This document shows, one piece after another, positions 20,101 through 30,010 of a DNA stretch of 64,000 bases. The position numbers and the translations under genes were made by a program. How positions within the stretch are numbered: position 1 is the first letter of the stretch; each line of letters starts with the position of its first letter. This DNA comes from an uncultured Bacteroidales bacterium (lineage in GTDB: Bacteria > Bacteroidota > Bacteroidia > Bacteroidales > F082), in the NCBI GenBank assembly GCA_947303395.1, contig CAMYYD010000003.1, forward strand, positions 159,029 through 223,028. The letters run 5' to 3'. The notes beneath the pieces are model-generated. The model had not been told where the DNA came from and ran no database searches. It saw only the letters and a program-made list of their open reading frames with translations.

Positions 20101-20574
20101 AAGTTGATGGGTCAGCTCACGAAGTATTTCAACACCATGAGTCAGGAAGACATCCGCAACTTCGAGAAGAATGGCGGAGCCAACATCACCGTTGAAGGTC
20201 AGGAAGTTAACCTGATTTTGGAAGACGCACTCATCACAACGGAGGACATTCCGGGCTGGACAGTGACCACGCAGGACAACATGACCGTCGCACTCGACAT
20301 CACCATCTCGCAAGAGCTGTTTGAAGAAGGTCTCGCAAGAGAAATTATCAACCGCGTGCAGAACATGAGAAAAGACAGCGGTCTCGAAGTCACCGACAAG
20401 ATAGTTTTGACGATTGAAAAGAACAACGACATCATGAAGCCGGTAGAGCGTTTCGGCGAATACATCTGCTCAGAGACACTCGCGACACTTCAGATGGTCG
20501 ACAATCTCGAAGGCGTTGAATCTCAAGAACTTGTAGAAAAAGTCTCGGCTAAATTAACGATTAAAAAAGCATAA
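17161..20574 (+). CDS. ileS: isoleucyl-tRNA synthetase
   Basis: Charges tRNA-Ile with isoleucine. The 1,137-residue protein has the class I signatures PPSANGMPGIHH (HIGH equivalent, here GIHH as in other Bacteroidota IleRS) and NKMSKRLGN (KMSKS). The CP1 editing domain contains WTTTPWTLPSN, and a C-terminal anticodon-binding region follows. The length and motif variants fit the eukaryote-like IleRS type. It begins a run with dksA-like, lspA, atpD and atpC genes. Confidence 0.96.
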   Translation: MKNAYREYKFLNLTNIADEIRKFWEDNDIFNKSLENTKNGTAYVFYEGPPSANGMPGIHHVMARTIKDTFCRFQTLKGKYVSRKAGWDTHGLPVELGVEKKLGITKEDIGKKISVDDYNRACREEVMKYKDRWDDLTRQMGYWVDLTNPYITFTNEYIETLWFLLKDLYNKGLLYKGYTIQPYSPAAGTGLSSHELNMPGCYRDVKDLTCVAMFRLKAEQRKFQKLPFGVDVNFHDVQIVAWTTTPWTLPSNTALAVGPGIEYNLVKTVNPNSGEQIYIIIGKPLMASFFPAEAEKPAFEDWKIGDKKLPYEVLGTCKGKELAGLDYEPLIPWVKPDGDGFRVIPGDYVTTEDGTGIVHIAPTFGADDNRVAKQTNIPPLHLIDKDGKAQPMVDKTGKFFLLEDLDPEWVKTHVDAEEYAKYAGKFVKNAYDPTKTDKDISLDVEIVVMLKEQGKLFKSEKHTHNYPHCWRTDKPVLYYPLDSWFIKTTALKDRMIELNKTINWKPEATGSGRFGNWLENLVDWNLSRSRYWGTPLPIWRTEDGNEEICIGSVAELREEIEKSVKAGFMKENPYKSEDYTKFDLHRPYIDSVVLVSKSGKKMFREPDLIDVWFDSGAMPYAQIHYMGKPGQLNDKTFPADFIAEGVDQTRGWFFTLHAIATMCFDSVAYKNVISNGLVLDKNGNKMSKRLGNAVDPFGAITKYGADAVRWYMMTNSQPWDNLKFDEDGVDDVRRKFFGTLYNTYAFFALYANIDGFEYKEADIPFEKRPEIDRWILSELNSLIIEVEKDYENYEPTKAGRAIGNFVDAHLSNWYVRLSRRRFWKSNGSDDKTSAYQTLYTCLDTLARLISPIAPFFSEQLYRDLNAVTHRDSAESVHLTKFPKANEKFIDKKLEERMEMAQLVASMVLSLRKKANIRVRQPLSRIMIPVLSDEMKQQLEKVEGLILSEVNVKKVEYLTGELNILVKKVRPNFASLKTRYAKLMGQLTKYFNTMSQEDIRNFEKNGGANITVEGQEVNLILEDALITTEDIPGWTVTTQDNMTVALDITISQELFEEGLAREIINRVQNMRKDSGLEVTDKIVLTIEKNNDIMKPVERFGEYICSETLATLQMVDNLEGVESQELVEKVSAKLTIKKA

Positions 20575-20589
20575 CAAAATATTATCATC

Positions 20590-20984
20590 ATGGAAGAAAC
20601 AGTCAACACATCAGAAAAAACCAGATATTCTGACGAAGAGCTGGCTGAATTCAAAGCTCTGATTCTGGAAAGATTGGCTCAGGCAAGAAAAGACCTCGAG
20701 TTATTGCAGGAAAACGTTGCCAGCGGTAATGACTCCGACGACACAGCTCCTACTTTCAAGATTTTGGAAGAAGGCGCGGCGGTTTTGTCGAAAGAGGAGA
20801 ACAGCGCCCTCGCAGTGCGTCAGATCAAGTACATCAAGAACCTTGAAAACGCTTTGATTCGCATTGAGAACAAGACCTACGGAATTTGCCGTGTGACAGG
20901 CAAGCTCATCCCTAAAGAACGTCTGCGCGCTGTGCCACACGCAACACTCAGCGTGGAAGCCAAGATGAATCAAAATAAGAAGAA

Positions 20985-20988
<4 letters not shown>
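20590..20988 (+). CDS. DksA/TraR family protein lacking the zinc-finger cysteines
   Basis: DksA proteins bind in the RNA polymerase secondary channel and tune initiation with ppGpp. The 132-residue protein has an N-terminal helical hairpin (residues 15-95) and the C-terminal segment YGICRVTGKLIPKERLRAVPHATL, which aligns with the DksA zinc finger but keeps only one cysteine. Such reduced fingers are usual in Bacteroidota. The stop overlaps the lspA start (ATGA), so the two are likely translated together. Confidence 0.85.
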
Positions 20989-23067
<2,079 letters not shown>

Positions 23068-23070
23068 GCC

Positions 23071-23307
23071 ATGAGACTCGACATAACATCTCCCGACAAA
23101 CAGATTTTCAGCGGCGACACCGTGTTGGTGCAACTGCCTGGAAGCGACGGATTATTTGAGATTCTCAACAACCACGCCCCGATGATTGCAGCCTTGGGTC
23201 CTGGCAAGATCAAAGTGCAGGACGAAGCCGGCAAACTTCAGTTTTTTGAGATAAAAGGCGGCGTTTGCGAAGTTAGGGATAATATCATAACGGTATTAGC
23301 TGAATAA
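23071..23307 (+). CDS. atpC: F1Fo ATP synthase subunit epsilon, short form
   Basis: Central-stalk subunit. The 78-residue protein covers only the N-terminal beta-sandwich (MRLDITSPDKQIFSGDTV, then LPGSDGLFEILNNHAPMIAAL). The C-terminal helical hairpin that inhibits ATP hydrolysis in E. coli is absent, as in many Bacteroidota. It starts 3 nt after atpD and ends before a strong terminator. Confidence 0.92.
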   Translation: MRLDITSPDKQIFSGDTVLVQLPGSDGLFEILNNHAPMIAALGPGKIKVQDEAGKLQFFEIKGGVCEVRDNIITVLAE

Positions 23308-23319
23308 GGACCGACTTCC

Positions 23320-23390
23320 AAAACTATGCAAAAAGCCGCAGGCTCATTTTCAGCTTGACGCAAGGCCTGCTATTTTTTGCATAGTTTTTT
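23320..23390 (+). terminator. intrinsic terminator after atpC
   Basis: A 15-bp outer stem (23320-23334 with 23374-23388, containing CTATGC/GCATAG) encloses an inner GCAGGC/GCCTGC stem (23338-23343 with 23365-23370) and ends in a T run. It closes the ileS-atpC transcription unit. The A-rich left arm means it may also work on the opposite strand. Confidence 0.85.
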
Positions 23391-23441
23391 CAGTCTATTA
23401 TTTGAATGATTCGGAACTTTCCAATTGAAAATTTTAAAGAC

Positions 23442-24455
23442 ATGAGAAAAACTAGATTTACTTTATTAGCTATTATACTTTGTATCAGCGTGTTAGCGTT
23501 TGCTCAAGAAGCGAAAAAGAACGATTGGACTCCTAAGGTATCTGGTTTTGCACAGTTTCGTTTCGATGCGAACTTCGACGATGATTTCAAACTGATGGAC
23601 GACTCGTTTCGTTTCCATCGTGTTTGCCTGAGTCTTTCGGGTAATCTGACAGAGAAACTCACTTGGATGATAAGCGGCGATTTCGTGAGAAAACCCATGC
23701 TTGTCAATGCCATCATCAAGTATTCTTTCTGTGATGCCTTTGCGATACAAGCCGGTCAGTTTAAGACTCCTTTCACCATTGAAAACGACATGAATCCTGC
23801 CTTCGGCTGCGAGATTTTCGATTATGGCAACAGTATCAAGCAGTTGGTTGGATATGAATATAGCTATATCTCCCCTCTTGGCGCACTTGGCTGCGACATC
23901 GGTGTGATGGCAAGCGGCAAATTATATAACAATGTTTTTGAATATAGAATCGGTGTTTATAACGGCAACGGCATTAACAATATCGACAATAATGGCAACA
24001 AAACCTTTGTCGGCCGCCTTGATATTCATCCGATAAAAGAATTGACATTTACAGGCGCCATCCGTGTTGGCGACTATTACTGCGACACATTAAATCATGG
24101 CAAATTCAACCGTTGGACCGCCGGTGTTCAATACAAAAACAAAAAAATAGTCATTCGTTCTGAATTTATCGGTGCCGAAACAGGTGACGATCCTTTAAAA
24201 AGCAACAGTTTCTATGCTGTGGCGGGCTATTGGTTTGACATCTTTAAAGGCAAACAGAGAATTATGCCTGTTTTGAGATATGACCGCATCCATACGGATG
24301 TTACCTTTAAAGAAAGCGTTGTCAATTACTATATCGCCGGCATATATTATTTGCCTATAAATCAATTGAATTTCAAGCTTAACTATCAATATGAGCGTTG
24401 GGAGAGCGGTAAGGAAGGACATCAGATAGTCGCTATTTTAAACTTTAGGTTTTAG
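23442..24455 (+). CDS. porin, phosphate-selective porin O/P family (first of two)
   Basis: Predicted outer-membrane beta-barrel porin of 337 residues. The start at 23442 gives a signal peptide (MRKTRFTLLAIILCISVLAFAQ) ending in a signal peptidase I site. The N-terminus of the mature protein (VSGFAQFRFDANF, then DSFRFHRVCLSLSGNL) and the alternating hydrophobic strands to a terminal aromatic (NFRF) fit the OprP/OprO family. It is a paralogue of the next gene, sharing the CDAFAIQAGQFKTPF/CDAFAVQFGQFKLPF motif. The substrate cannot be read from the sequence. Confidence 0.8.
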   Translation: MRKTRFTLLAIILCISVLAFAQEAKKNDWTPKVSGFAQFRFDANFDDDFKLMDDSFRFHRVCLSLSGNLTEKLTWMISGDFVRKPMLVNAIIKYSFCDAFAIQAGQFKTPFTIENDMNPAFGCEIFDYGNSIKQLVGYEYSYISPLGALGCDIGVMASGKLYNNVFEYRIGVYNGNGINNIDNNGNKTFVGRLDIHPIKELTFTGAIRVGDYYCDTLNHGKFNRWTAGVQYKNKKIVIRSEFIGAETGDDPLKSNSFYAVAGYWFDIFKGKQRIMPVLRYDRIHTDVTFKESVVNYYIAGIYYLPINQLNFKLNYQYERWESGKEGHQIVAILNFRF

Positions 24456-24505
24456 TTTGTCATCATTGGTATTCCACGATTTTCCTGCATATCTTTTCAT
24501 TAAAA

Positions 24506-24559
24506 AGTAAAATATTTTACTATTTTTTAGTAAAAGCGTTTACTTTTTTTGTATTTTTG
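24506..24559 (+). promoter_or_regulatory. tandem operator-like inverted repeats and promoter of the second porin
   Basis: Two 16-bp sites, AGTAAAATATTTTACT (24506-24521) and AGTAAAAGCGTTTACT (24529-24544), share AGTAAA-N4-TTTACT and are 23 bp apart centre to centre. They end 7 bp before the -7 box TATTTTTG (24552-24559) and cover the -33 position. This fits two dimers of a repressor binding on one DNA face. The regulator is unknown. Confidence 0.6.
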
Positions 24560-24599
24560 TCGCCGAAAACGAACATAAATATTAACTAATTTTAAAAAT

Positions 24600-25691
24600 A
24601 TGAGAAAATTTAGACTCATTTTGTTAGCTACACTTATGATTGTCAGCAGCTTAACATTTGCACAGGAAAAAGTTAAAGTCAGTGGATTCGTCCAGGGGCT
24701 GTATCAGGTTGACATTAAAGACAAGGACAACATCGACAATTCGTTCCGTATGCGTCGTGTCCGTATGTCGATCAGCGGCGACCTCAACAAGGTTATTTCT
24801 TACAAGATTCAGGGTGATTTCAGCAGCACTCCTACTTTGGTCGACGCTTTCGTGAAGGCCAAATTCTGCGACGCATTTGCAGTACAGTTCGGTCAGTTCA
24901 AGCTCCCATTCTCAATCGAGAGCCCAATCAACCCTGTTGACCTCGAAGCAGTCGACTACGGCGATGTCATCAACAAACTCGTTGGCTACAGCGATGTTTG
25001 CGGCGTCGGAGGTCTCGGCCGTGACCTCGGTCTCATGTTCACCGGTAAATTCATGAAAATCGGCAAAGACGAACACTACATGTTCGACTACAGCGTCGGT
25101 GTGTTCAACGGAACAGGCCCTTACAAATATGGCAGCAATTCGAAAGACGACAACAGAGAGAAAGAATTTGTCGGCCGTTTGAACATCAAGCCTATCAAGA
25201 GCGTGACAGCGTCATTCTCATACTACACTGGCCATTACGGACCAGAAGCTCTCAAGAGAAACCGCATCGGTTTTGGTGCTGAATTCAACAACAACAAAGT
25301 TGTGGCTCGTACCGAATTCATCTCAGGAAAAACAGGCACATCAACCGAGATTCTTGATGAAAACGGTGATGTCATCGGCTCAGAAATCGGCTCATACGAA
25401 AGCGTCGGTATGTATTCAGTCGCTGGTTACTGGTTCGACTTCACATGCCATGAAAATCCAATGAGACTTCTCCCATTCGTCCGTTACGACTATTTCGCAA
25501 AGGATGCTGAGGCTAAAGTCGGCCAGTATGGCATTTTCACATTCGGTGCTAACTTCCTGCCTTACAAATTCTTAAGCCTTAAAGTGAACTATCAGCTCCG
25601 TCAGGATACTGTTTACAAAGAAGGTTCAACAGAGGATACAGAAGGCAAAACAAGCCATTGCATCAAGTGCATGGTCAGCTATAAATTCTAA
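24600..25691 (+). CDS. porin, phosphate-selective porin O/P family (second of two)
   Basis: A 363-residue predicted outer-membrane porin with signal peptide MRKFRLILLATLMIVSSLTFAQ. It has VSGFVQGLYQVDI, DNSFRMRRVRMSISGDL and QFGQFKLPFSIESPINPVDLE, and ends MVSYKF, a barrel-type C-terminus. It is a tandem paralogue of the preceding gene. Its promoter carries two AGTAAA-N4-TTTACT sites. The YeiH-type transporter gene follows 32 nt later, so outer- and inner-membrane transport of one solute (an inorganic anion is possible) may be linked. Confidence 0.82.
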   Translation: MRKFRLILLATLMIVSSLTFAQEKVKVSGFVQGLYQVDIKDKDNIDNSFRMRRVRMSISGDLNKVISYKIQGDFSSTPTLVDAFVKAKFCDAFAVQFGQFKLPFSIESPINPVDLEAVDYGDVINKLVGYSDVCGVGGLGRDLGLMFTGKFMKIGKDEHYMFDYSVGVFNGTGPYKYGSNSKDDNREKEFVGRLNIKPIKSVTASFSYYTGHYGPEALKRNRIGFGAEFNNNKVVARTEFISGKTGTSTEILDENGDVIGSEIGSYESVGMYSVAGYWFDFTCHENPMRLLPFVRYDYFAKDAEAKVGQYGIFTFGANFLPYKFLSLKVNYQLRQDTVYKEGSTEDTEGKTSHCIKCMVSYKF

Positions 25692-25723
25692 TTTTAGGAT
25701 TCAAATAATTAAGATTTAAAATT

Positions 25724-27079
25724 ATGTCGAAAGATTTATTGAAAAAAGAAGACTGGTTGGCGGTGTGGATCGGCTTCATCGTCATCGCAATAGGCGCAGT
25801 GTCGGTTTTGACCGGGTGGTTTGACTTCTCAGCCATGAAATTCAGCACCTGGGTCATTGGTGAAGAAGGCGTGAAAAAAGCTGTGCCGTTGGTAGAACAG
25901 CTCGGAAACTGGATTTTCTGGCGTAAGCTCATCGTCACGGTGCTCGTGCTCGGAATATTATTTACAATAGGTATCAAACTTCAGGGCGAAAAAGTAAGCA
26001 AATTCATTCCTGCTTTCATAGTGCTGTTTGTCATCGCCATCATCGTGCGTTTCGTGAGCGCTGAGTTCACCTTGAACCGTTACCTCGAGTGGGCGTTCTG
26101 GGCATTGCTCATCGGATTGTTGATTTCAAATACCGTCGGCACCCCAGAATGGCTGAAACCTGCAATAAGGACTGAGTTTTACATCAAAACCGGTTTGGTC
26201 ATCATGGGATTCTCGGTGTTGTTCAGCAACATCGCAAAGTTCGGTCCATACGGATTAGGCATCGCTTGGGTTGTGACACCTATCGTCATCATTTTCATGT
26301 GGTGGTTTGGCACAAAAGTGTTGAAAATCGGTAACAAGCCATTGGTTATCACTTTGGCATCGGCCACTTCGGTGTGCGGAACATCAGCAGCTATCGCAAC
26401 TGGAGCAGCGGCAAAAGCTAAGAAAGAAGACCTCTCGTTGGCAATCTCAATCTCAATCATCTTCACCATTTTGATGATGGTGTTTGAACCTATGATTATC
26501 CGTTGGGCTGGCATGAACCAGATGATGGGCGGCGCACTCATCGGTGGTACTGTCGACTCGACTGGCGCTGTGGTTTTGGCAGGTAACGCCCTCGGACCGG
26601 AGGCTGAACAAGTGGCATCGATGGTTAAGATGATTCAGAACATCCTCATCGGATTCATCGCTTTCTTCGTGGCAATTTTCTTTGCCTTGAGAGTCGATAA
26701 GACAGGCGACAGCAAGGTCGGCGCAGGCGAGATCTGGAATCGTTTCCCAAAGTTCATCATCGGTTTCTTTGTGGCTTCATTGGTAGCCTCGTTCGTTGTC
26801 ATGCCGCTCACCAAAGGTATGGATTTTGGCGGCGTTTCGGGTGTGAAGGCTATCAACAACGTGCTTGACCAGTACAAGAACTGGGCATTCGTTTTGGCGT
26901 TCACCAGCATCGGATTGGACACCAATTTCAAGACATTAGCCAAGCAGATGCAGGGCGGCAAAGTTTTGTGGCTCTACGTTGTAGGTCAGCTGTTCAACAT
27001 CGCTTTGACGCTGTTTGCAGTGTGGTTCCTGCTCTCAGGCGTGGTGTTCGACGTTCCGAATCTCGATTTGTTCAAATAA
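25724..27079 (+). CDS. YeiH family putative sulfate exporter
   Basis: Inner-membrane transporter of the UPF0324/YeiH family, annotated elsewhere as putative sulfate exporters, though the substrate is not well proven. The 451-residue protein has about 11 hydrophobic segments. The conserved core includes CGTSAAIATGAAAKAKKEDL (residues about 218-237) and GGTVDSTGAVVLAG. It lies after the second porin and overlaps the next small gene in TAATG. Confidence 0.85.
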   Translation: MSKDLLKKEDWLAVWIGFIVIAIGAVSVLTGWFDFSAMKFSTWVIGEEGVKKAVPLVEQLGNWIFWRKLIVTVLVLGILFTIGIKLQGEKVSKFIPAFIVLFVIAIIVRFVSAEFTLNRYLEWAFWALLIGLLISNTVGTPEWLKPAIRTEFYIKTGLVIMGFSVLFSNIAKFGPYGLGIAWVVTPIVIIFMWWFGTKVLKIGNKPLVITLASATSVCGTSAAIATGAAAKAKKEDLSLAISISIIFTILMMVFEPMIIRWAGMNQMMGGALIGGTVDSTGAVVLAGNALGPEAEQVASMVKMIQNILIGFIAFFVAIFFALRVDKTGDSKVGAGEIWNRFPKFIIGFFVASLVASFVVMPLTKGMDFGGVSGVKAINNVLDQYKNWAFVLAFTSIGLDTNFKTLAKQMQGGKVLWLYVVGQLFNIALTLFAVWFLLSGVVFDVPNLDLFK

Positions 27080-27366
27080 TGGACAAAAAACACATAATTT
27101 TCAAGGTGATTACCATCGTTGTGGTGGTAATCACTTTGGTTTTGGCGGTTTATATCATGTTGAATCGCCGAGGCGTAGTCGAAGACTACGACTTCGGTGC
27201 AGGCGCTTATTATTACGCCGACATCCCGACTGAGCAATACAACGAAATCGTCAACGAGGACGCATATCACAACACCATTCCGCAGTGGATTTACTATGTT
27301 TTTTTCTTTGGTTGGGGCTGGCTGATGTGGCGTTTATGGGTATGGATTGACAGTCGAAAAAAATAA
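27079..27366 (+). CDS. small two-helix membrane protein
   Basis: The 95-residue product has hydrophobic segments at residues about 8-27 and 72-88 and an acidic, tyrosine-rich middle (DYDFGAGAYYYADIPTEQY). The ATG overlaps the YeiH stop (TAATG), so it is probably an accessory of that transporter. A reading from 26968 would run inside the yeiH gene and is rejected. I do not recognise the family. Confidence 0.6.
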   Translation: MDKKHIIFKVITIVVVVITLVLAVYIMLNRRGVVEDYDFGAGAYYYADIPTEQYNEIVNEDAYHNTIPQWIYYVFFFGWGWLMWRLWVWIDSRKK

Positions 27367-27380
27367 TTTTCGAAAAATCA

Positions 27381-27409
27381 TTTGTATATTGAAAAAAGTT
27401 GTATTTTTG
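27381..27409 (+). promoter_or_regulatory. promoter of tRNA-Cys
   Basis: TTTG (27381-27384), a 17-nt spacer and TATTTTTG (27402-27409) lie 14 nt before the tRNA. The spacer is slightly short for the consensus. The 14-mer GTATTTTTGCAGTC recurs at 27536, in front of the next gene. Confidence 0.55.
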
Positions 27410-27423
27410 CAGTCTTAAAACAA

Positions 27424-27494
27424 GGTATCATGGCCGAGTGGCTAGGCGAAGGTCTGCAAAACCTTTTACGGCGGTTCGATTCCGTCTGGTACCT
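27424..27494 (+). tRNA. tRNA-Cys (anticodon GCA)
   Basis: A 71-base cloverleaf has acceptor GGTATCA/TGGTACC, anticodon stem AAGGT/ACCTT with loop CTGCAAA (anticodon GCA), a T loop TTCGATT and discriminator T73, as expected for tRNA-Cys. CCA is not encoded. The terminator at 27496-27535 follows at once. Confidence 0.95.
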
Positions 27495-27495
27495 C

Positions 27496-27535
27496 AAAAA
27501 AATAGCGTTCACTATTACGAGAACGCTATTTTTTT
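27496..27535 (+). terminator. intrinsic terminator after tRNA-Cys
   Basis: A perfect 15-bp inverted repeat (27496-27510 with 27521-27535; core TAGCGTTC/GAACGCTA) with a 10-nt loop and a T run follows the tRNA. The T run merges into the -7 box of the next gene. Confidence 0.88.
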
Positions 27536-27536
27536 G

Positions 27537-27544
27537 TATTTTTG
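27537..27544 (+). promoter_or_regulatory. -7 box of the TPR/AraC regulator gene
   Basis: TATTTTTG lies 20 nt upstream of the ATG at 27565 and directly after the tRNA terminator. Confidence 0.5.
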
Positions 27545-27564
27545 CAGTCAGAAAACTGTTTAAA

Positions 27565-29316
27565 ATGCAAAAGGTAACTCACTTTATATTATATGTTATT
27601 TTAGCTGTATTTGCTGTCAGTTGTGTAAAAACGGACAATGACGTGAAATACGAGCCTCAGCCAGGCGACACAATCTACACCGCAGATGCTGCGATGTCAA
27701 TTTATGGCTATAATCCGGAAAGAGCATTAATAATACTTGATTCGGCAGTGATTGTCGGCAATCTGGATGAAGACCTCGCAAAGATGCTGCGCGCTAAAGT
27801 GCTTAGCCACTCAATTGACGAGCTGAATTTTGAAGAGGCACTCAAGATTTGCGAAGATCTGATGCAGAGCGATTTTGTTGACAATCCAAATAACCGCGAG
27901 AATGTGCTTGATTTGCTGATTACCATCACACGCAGACGTGGCGACAATGAGCAATGGATTCGCTGGTCGACCGAAAAAGTTGAGCTTTGCCGCCAGCAGG
28001 GCGATGAGACCGAGGCGTTACGCACCGAAGCAGAGATAGGATTCAGCTTAGCCAAACTCGGTGAAGAAGAGAGAGGTATTGCCAAAATTAACGGTGTTAT
28101 CGGGACTCTCGACGAGCAACGTCATTTCAATGAGATGGATGCCTGCATCATCGCACTCAAACGAAAGATTAATCTGTTAGACATTCTCGGCAGACCAGAA
28201 AGCATTATCCCACTTGCCCAACGTATCATCGAAAAAATAGACGATTACCGTCAGCACCGCGACGAATACGCCGATGGCTCATTCCGTATGCCGCCAAGCG
28301 ACGAACAATTCTACAGCTATTGCAATTTCTATACCGCCCAGGCTTATGGATTCCTTGCCAAGGCATACGCCGACATAGGAGAGGAGGATACTGCACGTCA
28401 TTACCTTTCGTTGTTCGAGGAAAGCGACTATGGCAAAACATTCTCAGGACGCATGATGGCATCAAACACATGGGTTGTTTTGGGCGATTATGACAAAATG
28501 CTTGCCATCTACGACGTGGCTGACAAACGTTTAGGAAACGACACTATGAATCACGATTATGCGTCTATGCTTCACAATCGTGCTATTGCCGCTGAAGCAG
28601 CTGGCAATTATCAAACCGCTACAGACTTATGGCATCGTTATGTAAGCATAAAAGAAAACCTCGATAGAAAACAACATGAAGGACAGGCATATCATTATGC
28701 GGCACGTTACAAGTTGCAGGAAGAACGCATGAACACTGAGCGCGAACAGACTAAGTCCAAACATAACAAAAGTCTAGCTTTGGCTGGTTTCATCTTGGTG
28801 TTATTGTCTGTCGGTTTCATCATCCGACTGTTGATACAAAGCCACGCCATCAACCGTAAAAACCGTTTGCTTACCGAGCAGATGATGGAGTCGGTAAAAT
28901 ATAAAAAGCAAGAATCCCAAAACTCACAACTTCAAACTCCACTCTCAAAACTCAAAACTCAAGATGTGGATAATCTTAACGATGAACAACTTTTTGATTA
29001 TCTTAGCGATGTCATTCGCAATGAGAAGCTGTTCCTCAATCAAAACTTCAGCCGTCAGTTGCTGATGGACCGTTTCCATATCAACGAACGTCGTATCGGT
29101 GCCGCTTTCTCATGTTGTGAAGGTTTACCTGATTTCATCCGCGACTTGCGCCTTGAATACGCCTGCCAGATGATTACCGACAACCCTGAAATGAGCATCA
29201 GCGATGTTGCATCTGCTTCGGGATTTTCCAACCTCACGGTCTTCGGTCGCGACTTCAAGCGTAAATATGAGGTCACACCGACCTATTTTAGGAGCCAAAT
29301 GACAGCCAAAAAGTAG
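27565..29316 (+). CDS. membrane-anchored TPR protein with C-terminal AraC-type HTH
   Basis: A 583-residue regulator of the Bacteroidota type that joins an exported TPR sensor to a cytoplasmic DNA-binding domain. The N-terminus (MQKVTHFILYVILAVFAVSC) is hydrophobic with a lipobox-like AVSC. TPR-like helices fill residues about 35-400. A transmembrane helix (LALAGFILVLLSVGFIIRLL) lies near 405-427. The C-terminal about 100 residues form an AraC HTH (SISDVASASGFSNLTVFGRDFKRKY). The ATG at 27565 was chosen because a longer reading would translate tRNA-Cys. Target genes are unknown; direct repeats lie just downstream. Confidence 0.8.
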   Translation: MQKVTHFILYVILAVFAVSCVKTDNDVKYEPQPGDTIYTADAAMSIYGYNPERALIILDSAVIVGNLDEDLAKMLRAKVLSHSIDELNFEEALKICEDLMQSDFVDNPNNRENVLDLLITITRRRGDNEQWIRWSTEKVELCRQQGDETEALRTEAEIGFSLAKLGEEERGIAKINGVIGTLDEQRHFNEMDACIIALKRKINLLDILGRPESIIPLAQRIIEKIDDYRQHRDEYADGSFRMPPSDEQFYSYCNFYTAQAYGFLAKAYADIGEEDTARHYLSLFEESDYGKTFSGRMMASNTWVVLGDYDKMLAIYDVADKRLGNDTMNHDYASMLHNRAIAAEAAGNYQTATDLWHRYVSIKENLDRKQHEGQAYHYAARYKLQEERMNTEREQTKSKHNKSLALAGFILVLLSVGFIIRLLIQSHAINRKNRLLTEQMMESVKYKKQESQNSQLQTPLSKLKTQDVDNLNDEQLFDYLSDVIRNEKLFLNQNFSRQLLMDRFHINERRIGAAFSCCEGLPDFIRDLRLEYACQMITDNPEMSISDVASASGFSNLTVFGRDFKRKYEVTPTYFRSQMTAKK

Positions 29317-29324
29317 AAAAATAT

Positions 29325-29358
29325 TCGACTTTTTGTGTAAAAACGCTCGACTTTTTGT
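29325..29358. repeat. direct repeats TCGACTTTTTGT spaced 22 bp
   Basis: Identical 12-mers lie at 29325-29336 and 29347-29358, with a weaker TCGAC-start site at 29411. The spacing is two helical turns on one DNA face, as for half-sites of AraC-family proteins. They lie between the AraC-type regulator and the next gene. A 15-bp palindrome CAATCGATTCGATTG follows at 29382-29396. Confidence 0.4.
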
Positions 29359-29439
29359 TTTTTACACCCCCCATTTTCAATCAATCGATTCGATTGTTTG
29401 TGATAAGCAGTCGACCATTTATGAACCCCTAAAAACTAT

Positions 29440-29478
29440 GCCCTTGATTTATTAATTTTGTAAAAAATCAACAAGGGC
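29440..29478. promoter_or_regulatory. -7 box inside a GCCCTTG/CAAGGGC inverted repeat
   Basis: TAATTTTG (29453-29460) lies between GCCCTTG (29440-29446) and CAAGGGC (29472-29478), 21 nt before the kinase-like gene. The arrangement looks like an operator around the promoter. Confidence 0.4.
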
Positions 29479-29481
29479 AAA

Positions 29482-29994
29482 ATGGGTAAGATGATTATCA
29501 CGATTAACCGCGAAAGTGGAAGTGGAGGAAGGCATATTGCTTTCCGTTTGGGAGAGCTTCTGGGCATAAATGTATACGATAAGGCAGCAATTGAAGGCAT
29601 CAAGACATATAAGCCCGAGAATAAGAAGATAACATCACGCGAGGCATATTATGCTCAGATTCAGAAGATGCGCGACCTTGCCGCTAACGAGTCGTGTATT
29701 TTCGTCGGCCGTACCGGATTCCGTGTTTTTAAAGACGATCCAAATGCTTTGAAGATATTCATCTTCGCCGATAGAGATGTGCGAATTAAAAAAATGGCTG
29801 AAAAATTTGGCGTCGATGAGGAAACAGCGGCCCAACGCATCGACGATGTCGACAACGCGCGCGAAACCTATACCAAATATTATGCAGGAGCTTCTCGCTA
29901 TGAGGTTAGAAACTATGATTTCACAATAAATGTGAGCAAGTTCACAATAGAAGAAGTAGCACAACAATTAGCAAAAAACATATGTTCACTATAA
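29482..29994 (+). CDS. cytidylate kinase-like family protein
   Basis: P-loop kinase-like protein of 170 residues resembling the cytidylate kinase-like family of Bacteroidota and Firmicutes. The P-loop reads INRESGSGGRHIA near residue 8, and RDVRIKKMAEKFGVDEETA fits the lid region. It is shorter than the usual roughly 200 residues, lacking part of the middle. True substrate is unknown; it is not the main CMP kinase, which has a different GKST-type P-loop. Confidence 0.75.
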   Translation: MGKMIITINRESGSGGRHIAFRLGELLGINVYDKAAIEGIKTYKPENKKITSREAYYAQIQKMRDLAANESCIFVGRTGFRVFKDDPNALKIFIFADRDVRIKKMAEKFGVDEETAAQRIDDVDNARETYTKYYAGASRYEVRNYDFTINVSKFTIEEVAQQLAKNICSL

Positions 29995-30010
29995 CCTCAT
30001 ACACATTCAT

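Noticed and set aside
26968..27078. Longer start for the small membrane protein after yeiH
   Set aside because: The extra residues lie in another frame of yeiH and the TAATG junction at 27077-27081 gives a clear start.
27382..27564. N-terminal extension of the TPR/AraC regulator
   Set aside because: It reads through tRNA-Cys and its terminator; the lipoprotein-like signal starts at 27565.
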